In this document: positions 12,096-24,660 of the stretch, piece after piece | Layout: each line of letters begins with the position of its first letter | Position numbering within the stretch: the stretch's first letter is position 1 | Translations under genes and position numbers: made by a program | NCBI RefSeq assembly: GCF_932294415.1 | Contig: NC_065536.1 | Coordinates: 14,043,974-14,107,973 of the forward strand | Direction of reading: 5' to 3' | DNA from: Quercus robur | Taxonomy: Eukaryota > Streptophyta > Magnoliopsida > Fagales > Fagaceae | Length of the DNA stretch: 64,000 nt | The notes under the pieces: generated by a model | Database searches by the model: none | Seen by the model: only the letters and a program-made list of their open reading frames with translations | Told to the model about the DNA's origin: nothing

Positions 12096-12652
12096 GACAA
12101 TCGATAATTTAGCATAGTATCAGAACAGAAGATCTGAATTCTTTTCAAGTGTTTTAATAATATCATTCTCAGTATTCCCATAATAAATAAATAAATAACC
12201 TTCATTTAAAAATTATATTAAAAAAAAAAAAAAAACCCGCCCAGGAAGTGGGGCAAAAGGGGAAAAACGTAAAATATGTAAGGGCATATTTGGAAGAAGG
12301 AGAAGAGGCTGAGGAGATCGGCGTGAGAGACAGAGTGAGACTGATGAGAGATCGAAACTGATTTTGGGTGCAAGGGATGCTCTCAAAACGCAGCGTTTCA
12401 GGTTAGGATTCTTCACTTCTTCTCTTTCCCCTCTCCCGCCCGCCGTGTCCCAGGCGTACGACACGGGCACGGCAGGCAAAAATTGCCGTGTCCGTGCTTT
12501 ACGCACTTGACGTGGGACTCAATACACACACGATACACAAGATCATCATTTTTATTTAATGGCAGCATCTTTCTCAAAATTAAAATTGAGTTTGGTTTTG
12601 ATATATGAAATGGGATTTGTTTAGTTTATTGGTGTGTAGGATATTGATTGTG
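12096..12652 (+). promoter_or_regulatory. Upstream region and probable 5' UTR of the USE1 gene
   Basis: The last 557 bases before the USE1 start change from AT-rich to a G/C-richer block at 12225-12520, with GAAGGAGAAGAGG and CTCTCCCGCCCGCC tracts typical of a plant promoter or 5' UTR. No TATA box could be fixed with confidence. CCGTGTC/GACACGG words around 12446-12500 can pair. The transcription start is inferred only. Confidence 0.35.
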
Positions 12653-15600
12653 ATGGGAATGAGTAAAACGGAAGTGAACTTAAAGAGGTTGCTTGCGGCT
12701 GCACCTCAACAAAAAAACCAGGCAAAACTTGTACATGTAAACATCTCTCTTCTCTTCTCTTCTCTTCTGATTGTATATCTTACCAATTATTATACTGAAA
12801 AAATAAATACATACCAATTTCTGTATAATATATGCATGTGAATTTTGTAGTATGTTGCTACATTACGAGAACAATTAGAACAGCTTGCTGAAGAGAGAAC
12901 TTCCGAAGGCTTACCAAGGTCGCCATTCTCTCTCTCTCTCGATCTCTCTCGATGTATATACGTTTTTTTTTTTTTTTTTTGATAAGTAAATGGTTTTCCA
13001 TGTATACTAATTGGTGACTTGAGACATTTTTAATTAGAGGTCATTGATGAGGTTAGTAGTGCCAACCATGGGTATGGGTATTAGCGGTTGAATGGAAGGC
13101 GGCCCGGCATGGAGTTTCTCAAAATTCCCATCCATCAATTATGAATTCAGTGGATTGTGTTTAGAACTTACTATTATTTTTAATTTTCAAAAAAAGAAAA
13201 AAAAAGGCTTACATAGGAGTGTCCTGTTTGTGTGGGGACTTGGGTTGCAAGATTTTCTAATCATTACAATTTTAGGGGTTGGAGTTCTTTCCAGGTTGAG
13301 ATGTTCGAAAGAGAGGGCAGAAAGATAAAGACTTTGCAAATAGTTATTGAGTTAAAGTTAATACCTTTGCTATTTTAGTTGGGATTTGAAAATAGGTAAT
13401 GGATTAGAGGAGTTTTCGTTGTGATTTTTAAAGTCATGAATCATTGAAAAAATCCGTGTTGGACTGATTGCCAATAAGCTCTAGATTAATTGGCACCTCT
13501 TTCACTTGTAAGTGCAAGTTGCAAGGTGGAGGGTGAGGTTGTGGGTTCAAAATCCATAGGGTGCATGTGTTACTTACAAATAGAAAAAGTCCCTCTTTGA
13601 CTGATCAAAATTTATTGGTTTTTGTTGCAAAGGAAAGAGCCCAATACCGAACAGGCTAGGTATTGAGTTGTGCACTCAAAATAAACATGTCTCCTTGTGG
13701 TAGAAATGCGCCTGCGTATGGTGAATTTTAAGATAATACAAGCCACATAGAACAAATATTATTTTCCTTTCATTTTTTTTTAGAATATTGTATTTCTATA
13801 GTGAATTTTTAGATATTCCCTAGCTTCATTTTTTGAAGGTAATGACGAGGGATAACTAAAAAATCTTTAGGTTGTAGGTCTTTTTTTTTCTTTTTTTTAG
13901 GATGTTAGGTGCTTAGTTGCTTATGGTAATTAGATCAGAAGGTAGTTCTAGGAATGAAAGAGAAAAATTTTCCAATCCTAAGCCTCTAAAGAAGTCTAAA
14001 CTTGCTTTTAAATTGTCATTTGAGATGTTTCATTAAGGTTTTTGAGGTTTGGGAGAGATTTAGTGTGTGTATATATATATTCAGTCACCTTTTTCCCCCT
14101 GCTGTGACATAAGTAATTAATCTTGGACTATAGTTGATTTTTTCCCCCTTCTTTTCATATTTTAAATGGAGTTAATGCTGATGGTTGCTCATTATAATTC
14201 CAACAAGAAATCTTTGACTGAATTAGCTTTGAAAAGATACTTATTGCATACTACAATGATTTCTTTAATAGAAAGTGCTACTTATGCACGATTTAACACT
14301 TTTTTTTCTAGGGTTACTTGTATTCTGTTACATAATAGTTAGTTAATTCTTCATTTATCAAAAGAGTTCATTCTTCATTGTTATTTTTTAGATCCAATGA
14401 AAACATGTTTGACAAGAACCATTTTTGCAATTGGCTGACTTTGAAATGATAGTTATCTTCACTCGTTGTTTTGGGTTGCTGATTCAGGTGTTCTACTGGT
14501 GCTATTATGGTTGTTAGGATTGCATTCTTATTCGTCTAAACATCTCTTGAACATGTTCGTACAGGGTTTCAAAGGCAGTGGTCAATGATTATTCAGAGAA
14601 GATTGAAGCGATTGCTTCCAAATTAGCTGCCTCATTGGTGCGTGTACATTATAAGCAGGATTATATGTTGGTTTACATAGGTACTTAAGATTTTGGTCAT
14701 TTAAGGAGAGTACTGTTAAATTCGTAATTTTTAGATATATGTTTTTGTTATGAGTTGAAGAAGCTTTGCTTATGACAAAACTAATTATGCTAACAAAAGA
14801 TTAGATTTGTATAATAAAGAAGTAGATTTTTCCTTCAAGAGTTAAAGATGCCTCAAACTCACGTGGCGATTTCATTATTAATTGGGAGGGAAGCTGGAAT
14901 GATTTTGGTGAGTAAAACCCGTACAGAGTTTGTTTGTAGTGATGAAAGTGGCAGGAATACTTTTTTTTTTCTTTCTTAAAAAGGGTTGGCGGGGGGTGGT
15001 TAAGTGATATATTGGAAGACTAAACAGAGAGGGGAATGGGCATCGAATAGCCTGTAAATCCTATACTGCTTTTATCTTGAATTTATTGTAATGAATTAAA
15101 ATTTAAAGAAAATGGGTGTTTCAATCCAAACATCATAATTGATTCATATATGTGAATAGCAGGTTTAAATTTTCAATTCAAACCTAATGGGCCTTGAAAT
15201 TAGTCTCTTGTATTGCTATTCATTTCTTTTCACTGGAATTAAAATTTAAAGAAATTGGGTGTTCCAATCCAAACATCATAATTGATTTATATATGTGAAT
15301 AACAGGTTTAAGTTTTCAATTCAAACCTAATGGGCCTTGAAATGAGTCTCTTGTATTGCTATTCATTTCTTTTCACTGGTGTGAAATCATGGCTTTGATT
15401 AGTTCTATTTAATACAAGTATTGTAGAGGTAAAGGTTGTTGATTTTTCTGTCTCTATCTCTCTATTTTTGTTTCTTTCTTTTTCTTCTTGAGTTGTTATA
15501 AACCTCACAAAATGTTGTTCTTGGTTGACTACACTTGGATAACGAAAGTAATATTTATTTGGCACTTGTCTGATGCAGTGATTTGTCACAGTTTTGCTGT

Positions 15601-18600
15601 GACTCTCCATATAATTTTAATTTTATGAGATTACCTTGTTTCTATGTTCCTAAGTTAAATTCACATGTTAGAATAGAGTTTCTTGATCCTTATACTTTTC
15701 CCATTTTCAGACTACACCTGATACCCAAGTATCCCAGGAGCCCTTGGAAGAGACCGCTGTAAAGGAAAGCCCTTCTAAAACAGGAGAAAATCACATCCTT
15801 CCTACTCCTAGACTAAGAAGAAGATTTGTGTATGTGAATTGGAATTATCATGATTTGGTTAGCTCGTTGGCTCTTTTCTATGTTGTGGTTTGTCAACTCT
15901 AACCAGTTTGGTTTATTGATCAGGCCTGCATCAAATAGTGAAGATAGAATTCATGACACTACTGAGGCTGATTCATCTGCACCTGTCAAACTGGATGCTG
16001 CAGCACAAGCACACATTGAAAAGCACAGGTAAAATTTTAAATTACTGTTGTTATGCAATAATGAACTCAAAACATAAAAGGTCATTTCTTGGTCCTGGTT
16101 TTTCCGGGGCAGAGTCCACAAAAGCGATGTTTATGTCAGTGAGGTCAAAGGCAATATGATCTTGCCTAGGTGTTTGGGCAAGGCAAGGCACCTTATTCTG
16201 AATTTGGACCTTTCAGTCACGGAGACTTTAATTAGGTGCATGTTTTTTGCCTAGTGAGCGTCTTGGCCAAAGTGAGAGCTGCCTGGAATGTGCGTATCAT
16301 CAAATTAACGGATTTTGTCTTTAATTTAGCATAATGACCACCAATTTACTTATTCCAATACCAGTAGAATAAGGTTTTTCAATTCAATAAATCTTGACCT
16401 TCCTGAAATGACTATACATAATTAATAAAACTTGTCAATATAGTGCCAGCAAAATGAAGACCATAGACCCAAGTCAAAATATAAGCATTAAGAAAGACAT
16501 TGTTGTACCTTTTATATCTGTCACTATATGTTAGTTGTCTCAAGTCAATCTTTTAAGGTTAAGTCTGCTTCCTTTCTTTTATTCATTTCTCTATGATTTT
16601 ATTTAAAATTTTCTTTTTCGCTTTCTCTTTCTTCGTAAAGAAAATCAATTACTTATAAGAAAGAAGAAAAAGTTGGATCAAAATTTTTAATTTTTAATAT
16701 TTTATTTTTTATGAACTAATATTTGATGTTGTTAACAATGATAGGTTTGTGAATGTGTATAACTTTAATATCCTGCATATTATTGGCACCTCGCTGCATT
16801 CAAAAGCACACCTTTTTTGGTGCCTCACTATTTGTGCAATCTAGGCATCTAGTGCATCGAGGGTGAATTTTCCCTTTGACTACCTTGGTTCCAGTATATG
16901 CGTTGTTTAAAATGGATCAAAGGTTCTTTTTGCACAACACAGACTATGAACATGATTGGATAAATTTATGCGCTTAAATGTTGTTGTTGACTCAAATACC
17001 GTATGCTAGTTGGGTTTTAGTGCTCACTTCACTTTAGATTTTTTAAGTAATAGTGCGAGGGAATTGTGGCAAACTAAATTACTTTACCACTACAAGAGCT
17101 GCAATTGTCTTTTAAAAGTTTTTGAAAGAAAAAAAAGATCAATCTAATCCATACATCCGGTTTAATTGTGGAGGTTTGGAGTTGAGAAGGAGCATCTTTG
17201 GAGACATGTCATTTATGTGAAATATGGATAAACTTAGGGTGCTCGACAACAGAGGTGGTTGGGGGATCACATGGAATTTGCCCATGGAAGAAGTATTAGA
17301 GCAGGGTTGAACAAATTTTCTAAATATATTTAGTTTGGTGTTGGAGTTGGCTCCCAAGTTCATCTTTTGATTTGACCTTTGTGTCCTTTCAAAGAGCTTT
17401 TTTTCTTTACCTGTTTAGATTGGCAATGGATAAGGACTCCTCAATTCACTCAGTCCTTTCAAGATTGAGAATTAGCACCCACAGAGTATCTGTTTGACGT
17501 ATTGTATTCAAAGTTTTTGTCTAGTCAACGAGAGTATCAATTATCCTAGATTTCAACTAAAAATGTAAAGTTTGAAGTTAGCTTTAATCATGATGTTCTG
17601 AGAAAATTAATGGGATTATATTTTGTATGGAGGTGCATTTGGCACACTAAGGTACCTAGGAAGATTGCTTTTATTGTTTGGACAGCAACAATGGGTAATA
17701 TTTTGAAGGTGGATAACCTTTAAAAACGAAGCATTGTGGTTGTTGATTGGTCTTGTATGTGCAAGAATAGCAGCGAGTCAATTGAGAATTTTCTACTTCT
17801 TTGTTCAGTGGCTCAAGATATTTGGTAATTTATTCTTTATTTGGGGTATTAAGGGTTATGCTACTGTACCACAGATGCTATAGTATTGGCAAGGAAGATT
17901 CTATTGTCACAAGAGTTCCAAATTATGGAAAGCAGTTCTATTGTTTGTGTTGTGGACAATTTGGCTAAGAGAGGAACTGTAGGACTTTTGATGGTGTTGG
18001 ATGCCCAAATGCCCAAGTCAAGTTCTTAAGCAGTTTTTAATAAGATCTTTGTATGATTGGATGACAACCTTCTTAGTATCTCTTCATTTTGGGCATTGCC
18101 TAAGATAATTTAGACGTAGGCATACATAAAAAGAGTAGAATATTGAGCTCTAACAAAATTTTGAGTATATTAATTTCGTATGTATATTCGGTATTGACTC
18201 CATTGGTTGATTGGTTGAGAAACTCAATATCTATTTATGTTTACCTAGGATTTAATATTTCTTATTTGCCTTATGAAAGTTATGATGTAAAAAATACATT
18301 TGAAAGATAGATCTCTATATTTATTTGGACTATTTTAGTTAATTTTTCTATTTTTACTAATTTAATATATTTATTTATCTTTTAAATAATTATTAAATTA
18401 ATAATGACATCATCACAGTTTGACCTCAATTTGATCTTGGTCCGACCCTAAAAACCTTAAACCTCTCTCTTTGAGGGTTCTTTGAATGGTCCAGGTTTCA
18501 AAACCATGCTATAAATATTACTTTTAAAAAATAAAAGGATAAAAAAATCAAATTAAATCAAATCTTTTCAATAGCATCAATCGCAAACAATCAGGTCCAA

Positions 18601-21600
18601 CAATATCAGTTAGCATTAATAGGTGTAATTTTGTTTCCAATCACTGTTCTACCTATTGTGTGGTTCTAAATCTTTTCTGAATTTCTCTTGTCACAGAATG
18701 CTTCAAGAGGACTTGACTGATGAAATGGTTGGGTTGGCACGGCAACTTAAGGAGAGCAGTCTGATGATGAGCAATTCCTTGCAAAGCACTGAAAAAGTAA
18801 GAACTCACATATTTATGTAACAAGTCTTGTATCACCTGAAATATGTAAGTTCAATGCATAGTTTCATAAGTATGTTAATTGTTTGAAGAATCAATCCTAC
18901 ATCTTTTAGAGGAAAGTGGATAATCTGGTAATCACTTTTTTTCACTTGTGGGCAGTTTTGCTAGCATGCCTAAAAAAGATTGTAATTGCTGTTCTGGAAT
19001 CTTCTTTCCTTCAGTATGCCTTTTCCTTTCTGGTTTTTTTTTTTTTGGTGGGGGGGGGGGGGGGGGGTGGTGTGGGGGTGTTTAGGGGGAGGGTGTTCTT
19101 TCATAAATCATACTTAGTCACATTAATAGTCTTTTATTCATTTTTGGGACATCCCAAAATTTTGTGCCATTTAAAAAGTCATATTTATAAAGGTTTTTAA
19201 ATAACATGCACTTACACCCCTTGAACTTCGGGTTAGTCGCAGTTACACCCTTATACAAAAAAAAAAAAACTTTTTCTTTTGACAATTTAGTATATAAATT
19301 TTGATACTGTATTAGTATATAATGTTATATACATATCCAGTGGGCTATGAATGCACAACATCACCCTTCAACTATTCTTATTGGAGAAGGAAGTGCCATT
19401 TGTGCTAGAGCTCATTGGCCTTTGGAATAGTGTTTGAATGCACGACTCATCCTCAACTTATGCTCTCTCTTTCTGTCTCTCTCAGTAAATTGTACATGCA
19501 CCCATTGGGTGTTGCGCACATTATCACCTCACTCAGGCCTAAACTACAATAGCTTGAGTTTTTTGGCCTTAGGTGATAATTAATTAGAGAAGGTGAATGA
19601 ATAGCTGCTGCAGCCTGCAGCTCTCTAGTACAAAGACTAAAAAAAGTTTTGGATCTATTTTGTTAAAGTTTTTCACTAAGATTGACACCATGTTTTTCTT
19701 TGGGTTCAAATTGTTGTTTTGAAACCACTAGTAAATTATCAGGAAAGGAACAGATAATTAGATGGTTGTTCCTTGATGCCTCAATGGGTTTCCATTCCTT
19801 TAATCTGCAGTTCTCTGCTAGCCATATTACCTAGTTTTCCATGCAAATGAAAACAAGGTGAAAAGGATCCACCCTGGTGTGACTCTTTGGCAGTTCCCAA
19901 AGTACTAAAATTTTCCATCATTCCAAAGTACTGGTCTCCTTGTCAAGCTAACATAGTTAACTGTGAGAGTTACCTACTGATCTTGAAAACCCAACTACCA
20001 ACGATTTGTTTGGTGAAGTTACTAGCTATTTTAGTTTAGTGTTGGAGTATCACTCACTGATCTCAACTCCCAATAACTTGTTTAAAGAAGTTGCATTTAG
20101 TGTAATTGAGCATTTCCTCGCAAGTACTATGTTATAATCACACTGTTTGCAAAGTATAAAGTCATGTTGATTTAGAGCAATGACTATGTGATGCGGGAGA
20201 TGCAAGAAAATTTTTAATTAGTATTATAAATGTTTGCAAGTCAATTGTATTTTTATATTTTAGGTCCTAGTAGTTTATTATACTATTAGAATTTTAATTT
20301 GGAAGCAAGGTTATTTTTGTAATAAGGCAATTAGGGTTTCCTACGCCAGTTAGAGCTAGGTTTAATAATCCTTTATAAGCAACATATTGTAATCCTTGAG
20401 GAAATGGTTGATATTTTGATGAATGAAAAAAATGGCATTTGGGTCTCTCTTTGGTTTGGTGCTGGCTCCAGTTCCACACCCTAAGTGCTGACTCCTAATG
20501 ATTTTCTTGTTTGGTGCTAACTCCAAGCCAGGCTTAGGTGCTGACTCTTAGGTCATATCCATTTTTATTTTACTGTTGTTTTAGTTTTGTTTTGGTTGTC
20601 CTGCTTCACTATGCATGGAGATCAGGGAGCAATGACTCTAGTCATGAAGTGTTTGATTCCAACTTCGGGGTATTAATTCTATGAGCATGTTATACACTTT
20701 TGACATGAATTAAGTGGATATATGGCATTCTAAAGATTTATTTTCCAATTATTGTTATCTCACCATTTCTATGATAGTATGATTAGGATACCTTTACTCT
20801 TCTTAGTTACCTCCAATCATTTCGATGGAAACCTTATGTGAAGATAGTTTTTCGTGTTCTCTAGTGTTTGGTAGGATCATAAGAAATGGGTCAAAGGAAA
20901 ACTATCTATGGTCAATAGAAAAAGTATGGCTTATTTTTTAGAGGTTATTTTCCACTAAAATTTTCTAGAAAACAATTCTATCTCACGCCAAGCTAAATAA
21001 AGGAAGCCAAGAAATAGTTCTCCAACTTATTTTAAGATTGCTACCAAATATAGGAAAATGAGATAGATTTTTAGAAAATACTTATTGGAAATTGACTCAT
21101 TTTTCAAAAAACATTAACATTGAAACAAATGATGTCATAGTAAACAAATGATGTTATAATAATATTGAGAATGCTCCAAGAAGTCAATTTATTTTACAAT
21201 AATAACTAAATATAGTGACTTGCAGTACATAATATGTTGAATTTTTAAATTGTTTTAAGTTTCAACAAAAATCAGTTTTACCACCATCACTGTTCTGCTT
21301 TTCATTTATGCCAACTTCCAGCCCCCATAACCCCACACCTCTTTCACTGCATCATTGCTGCTAGCTCATTACCACTATTCATAAGCCAAGGCTACATTCA
21401 AATGACCCTTTTTCTTCTTACAAGAGTAGAGTAGAGGATGAGTCATGGGTTCAAGATCCACTACATGTGTGTGACTTACCAATCAAAGAACAAATACCTT
21501 TGTTGTCTTCATTTATTTTTCTTTCTTCTCTAGGATTTTATTAACAAAATTTTGTGGACATCTGGTTCGCATTAAAAAGGGAAAAAAGAGGAGGGGGGAG

Positions 21601-22359
21601 ATGTAAGCTAGTAGCCTAGTCATACTTCTCATTTTCAAGGTCTGGGATTCAATCTGTGGTGGGTGCAGGATTAGTGGGATTATCTTGTATAGTTGTAAAA
21701 AGAAAGTAAAAAGAATGTGGTTTTTGACAAAATGCAATCAGATACTATTTTGAAGTCTGTACATTCTCAATATCATAGCCTTCATTTGGAGTCTAGTCAC
21801 CACAGGGTTTTCCATCACTGCACCACCCTGTACTGCAACAAAAACATAATCGGCCATTACAGATCCCTCTTTCACCTCTGCCACAATTTCTTTATTCTCT
21901 TGGATTGTCAACACAATTGTCATGCACTGGGTATGTCCTTTGATAGAAACTTGAATACATGCCTATTCATCCCACGGTGTCGTTCTCTTGGAAGGATCAT
22001 ATTTAAATCACATGGTGTTCTCTTGGGAGGATCTTATTGTAATCACATCATTACTATGTTTACCCTGAACAATAATGATTGAATTCTTAATCTCGTTAAA
22101 TAGCTTTCACATTTTTCTGTTTCATGTTTTTGGTGTTGACTGATGATCAAGTAGTCTGATAACTTGATTATGCTGAGTGCAGATACTTGATTCTACTGAG
22201 CAAGCTGTTGAGCATAGCTTGGCAAGTACTGGGCGTGCCAATGTGCGAGCCATGAAGATATACTCTGAGAGCTCTAAGACATCATGCTTCACATGGCTTG
22301 CGATCTTTGCAATGACATGTATTTTCATCATGGTAGTGCTTCTAATTCGTGTAACCTGA
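12653..22359 (+). CDS. USE1-type SNARE (vesicle transport protein), 7 exons
   Basis: Exons: 12653-12736, 12851-12918, 14565-14637, 15711-15829, 15924-16028, 18697-18796, 22183-22359; all introns are GT-AG and phases agree, giving 241 aa. The start [20 protein letters not shown] matches plant USE1 N-termini; the ATG six bases later is the alternative. Residues 28-75 hold [16 protein letters not shown] and [13 protein letters not shown]. Residues 76-145 are a polar linker with LRRRF. The SNARE helix spans about 145-210 ([33 protein letters not shown]), and a tail anchor lies at 218-238 ([21 protein letters not shown]). USE1 proteins act at the ER in retrograde Golgi-to-ER fusion. The large introns (1.6, 1.1, 2.7 and 3.4 kb) carry transposon remnants. 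The coding sequence looks intact. Confidence 0.92.
13468..13600 (+). repeat. tRNA-derived SINE copy in USE1 intron 2
   Basis: It has an A-box-like AATTGGCACC and a B-box-like GTGGGTTCAAAATCC, followed by the GGTGCATGTGTTACTTAC tail shared with copies near 21430, 39590 and 62300. Confidence 0.6.
15093..15379. repeat. 143-bp tandem duplication in USE1 intron 3
   Basis: Copies 15093-15235 and 15236-15379 lie head to tail with only a handful of differences. Both contain CAATCCAAACATCATAATTG, CAAACCTAATGGGCCTTGAA and TTCATTTCTTTTCACTGG. The copy is intronic and does not touch the splice acceptor at 15710. Confidence 0.9.
16138..16895. mobile_element. Possible non-autonomous hAT-like element in USE1 intron 5
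   Basis: The left side has GAGGTCAAAGG, then TTGCCTAGGTG and GGCAAGGCAAGGCACC. The right side has the mirrored GGTGCCTCAC, ATCTAGGCATCTAGTGC and CCTTTGACTACCTTGG. Such GCCTAGGYGC subterminal repeats recur in plant hAT-type non-autonomous elements, and a similar element lies at 59810. No clean target duplication was found, so the borders are approximate. Confidence 0.4.
17130..18120 (+). pseudogene. LINE ORF2 remnant in USE1 intron 5
   Basis: Successive + strand frames read [11 protein letters not shown], then [32 protein letters not shown] and [30 protein letters not shown]. This is the C-terminal zf-RVT region of plant LINE reverse transcriptases. Many stops and frameshifts show it is old. 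The motif order matches the better preserved copy at 54850-55209. Confidence 0.75.
20165..20640 (+). mobile_element. Possible solo LTR in USE1 intron 6
   Basis: The stretch has the make-up of an LTR: an upstream AT-rich part, CTTTATAAGCAAC as a TATA-like box near 20370, TTGTAATCC and GAATGAAAAAAATGGC poly-A-type signals, then a CT-rich 3' part with two GGTGCTGACTC-type words. No partner LTR, primer site or coding region was found, so the borders are guesses. Confidence 0.35.
21420..21690 (+). repeat. SINE-like fragments in USE1 intron 6
   Basis: GAGTCATGGGTTCAAGATCC at about 21439 is a B-box-like motif, followed by the same CATGTGTGTGACTTACC tail as the family at 13468. A second unit at 21600-21690 has AGCTAGTAGCCTAG and GTCTGGGATTCAATC as A- and B-box-like motifs. 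Confidence 0.45.
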
Positions 22360-22630
22360 AGAGCTTCCTGTTTTAATACTGTTCATAACCGTATGCCAGG
22401 CATTGTTCAGTAAGTAGCTAATTTTACATTCTCTCTTCACACAACTCCACATACAGAAGGACATTTTGTTACACAAAAAATTAATAAATAAAGAGGATAT
22501 ACAACAGAGGTCAAGGCATGCTTTTGGCTGTATATGGACATTTTATCTCTGGATATCAGTATATAAAGTTTATTTATAATTTTTTACCGATAAAAAAAGT
22601 TCATGTATAAATCTAACTTGTGGTTTAAAT
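22360..22630 (+). other. USE1 3' UTR and intergenic sequence
   Basis: This follows the USE1 stop. AATAAATAAAGAGG near 22482 contains AATAAA-type poly-A signals. There is no coding signal. Confidence 0.45.
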
Positions 22631-22689
22631 TTATGGTAAGTTCCTGAAAGAGGTCGTTTGAGCAACAATAGTTCTCTCTTTGGTTATAA

Positions 22690-23530
22690 ATGGAACACCC
22701 AAAATTGAATACGCATTTTGAAAATTGTTTTTCGATACCCACATTAACATATGACAAAAGGCAAATATATCAAGTTCAGCATTACAAAATTGCTGGTTGT
22801 ACCCGGCAGTGATGAGTTGGAGGAATAGGAGGTCTGTCAGAAATGCTTGCTCTCTCCAGTGAGGACTTCTCTTCTTGTTGCAGATCCGTTCCATGTTCTT
22901 GCTGCCAGTGAGTACAATGATGTGTCGACAGCCTAAAATTCTTATCTTGTAAGCTTGCCTCCAATGCTTCCTGAATTGCCATGTTAGTAGTTGAGGCTCT
23001 AGTACTATTGCATCATACAAACATTCTGGTTCCTTCATTGTTCTTAGCTTCATAAGCATGTCCGCTTATTCTAAATTTCTTGTTTCTCTTCCCATCAATC
23101 TTGATTATAGCTGCCAGTTCCTGATAATTCCCCCCACCCCCATCCCATCTTGGTTTTGACACTCTGGCTGAGAGGGTTGATTTAAGCTTAAGCTTAAGCT
23201 TCTTGGTACCTGCATGAGAGTTTGGGATGTGAGTAAAACATCAGTTGGATTGGGACACTTCCATTACGGCCTGGTTTCTGTCATTCCAGATTGTCCAGAG
23301 GGTGTTGAAAATGGTTTGCAAGTAAATCTTATTGTCTTGTTCCAACTTTTTATTATCTAAGACACAACTAACCCGCCATTAATTAACCTCAATCTGGTTG
23401 AGTTTCTTCCGTACTTCTGATAGGAAGAACAAAACCATGCCACACTGCTCTAATAAGGGTGCAGTAGAGAAACGGATGTGAGGAAGGTTCGCTATCTTCA
23501 CTGCACAAAGGGTAAGTGACAATAGCTGGT
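22690..23530 (-). pseudogene. Minus-strand LINE remnant with RNase H-like part
   Basis: Reading down from 23530, the minus strand gives a stretch ending IFNTLWTIWNDRNQAVME, a motif common between the zf-RVT and RNase H parts of plant LINEs. Next comes an RNase H-like region split over two frames: NMAIQEALEASLQ...NFRLS in one, then HIIVLTGSKNMERICNKKRSPHWREQAFLTDLLFLQ in the other. Stops and at least one frameshift interrupt it. I read the 142-codon frame at 22631-23059 as part of this remnant and not as a host gene. Confidence 0.55.
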
Positions 23531-23994
23531 ATACCTCTACTGCCAAGGTTCGAATTCACAGGAGACAATCATGGAGAAATTTCCACACAAAGGTCAGAAT
23601 TTTCGTTGGGAGTTTTACTTATGAATTGTATTAACGGTTTTAAAACCAATTAGGTTGTGGTTGGTTACGAGAGATTGAGCATAAAGCAGCACAATAAGTG
23701 GTCGATGAATTTTGGGAATTTCTATATCTATATTGATATATAATATTTGTCAAATTTTTTTGAATTTCCCCCCTTTTTTTCTTCTTCCTCGTTATGGTAA
23801 AAAATAAAAACTAAAGATACCATATTATTTTTATTTGTTTGCTAATCTAAAGATACCATATAATCCGCACAGCTCTGTTGCAACTATTAATGTGCCTCAT
23901 TCAATGCCTTGACTTTTTGACAATGAATGTAAGAGCAGCAATTGGCCCAGCCCCAACCATATCTGCTTCCGTTTTCACAACACAAATTAATTTT

Positions 23995-24200
23995 TTTTTG
24001 GCAAAAATATGAAACTGATATCCTAATTTTTACATTTTTTCATTTCAGTCCTTTAATTTTCAAATTTTAAAATTTTATCAATATAAGATTCCATTAAACC
24101 CTAGTTATAGGTTACCGTTAACTTTCAGTTTTTTTTTTTTTTTTTTTAAATAAATTGGAATTAAAAGAAAAAAAATCTGTAAAAAAAAAAAAAAAAAAAC
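23995..24200. repeat. Left arm of an inverted-repeat element
   Basis: This arm is the reverse complement, with substitutions, of 24690-24927 and again of 25340-25555. Shared words are CCGTTAACTTTCAG (CTGAAAGTTAACGG on the other arms), GGAATTAAAAGAAAAAAAAT and TTTCATTTCAGT. Long terminal inverted repeats with no protein in the loop suggest a fold-back or Mutator-like non-autonomous element. Confidence 0.65.
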
Positions 24201-24398
24201 ATTTAAGCGTCGTTCCCCTTACCTGAAACCCAAACCAAGAAATCACAACATATTGCAAGTGAATGGCATCACCACGTGATTCTAAAAGCTTTCAATCTCT
24301 CTGTTGCTACAATCTAGTGGGATCTACAATTTGATGAACCCACCTCCCCAACTGCAAAAGTAATAAAGATGCTAAAAAAAATCAAAAACGTGTTCCTT

Positions 24399-24660
24399 TT
24401 TTTTTTTTTTTTTTTTGACAAAAAGATAGAAGTATATTGATTAAAAAAGAAAACTACAAAGAGAGAAACTGAAGAGCTAGGACAATGATAAAGCCATCAT
24501 CCACTGGCATCTAGCTTCAACAGCCAAAGAAAAGAAAAAAACAAAATAAACTATTAGTAAAGCTAAGAATGAATCTTAGCCTGGAGGAAGAGTACCAGCC
24601 AACCGCTAATATTCTTCAAGGAGAGAAGTTGCTGGTTGGACTATCATATCAGGGTGGGAT
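24399..24660 (-). mobile_element. LINE 3' end in the loop of the inverted repeat
   Basis: Read on the minus strand the segment ends in ATCAATATACTTCTATCTTT, then TTGTC and a poly-A of about 20 bases (poly-T at about 24399-24416 on +). This is the usual 3' end of plant LINEs. No coding part is left. Confidence 0.45.

Noticed and set aside
18916..19200. 94-codon plus frame in USE1 intron 6
   Set aside because: It spans poly-T and poly-G runs and lies between two well-supported exons.
22631..23059. 142-codon minus frame downstream of USE1 as a host gene
   Set aside because: The neighbouring frames complete a LINE/RNase H pattern with stops and a frameshift, so a retroelement remnant fits better.
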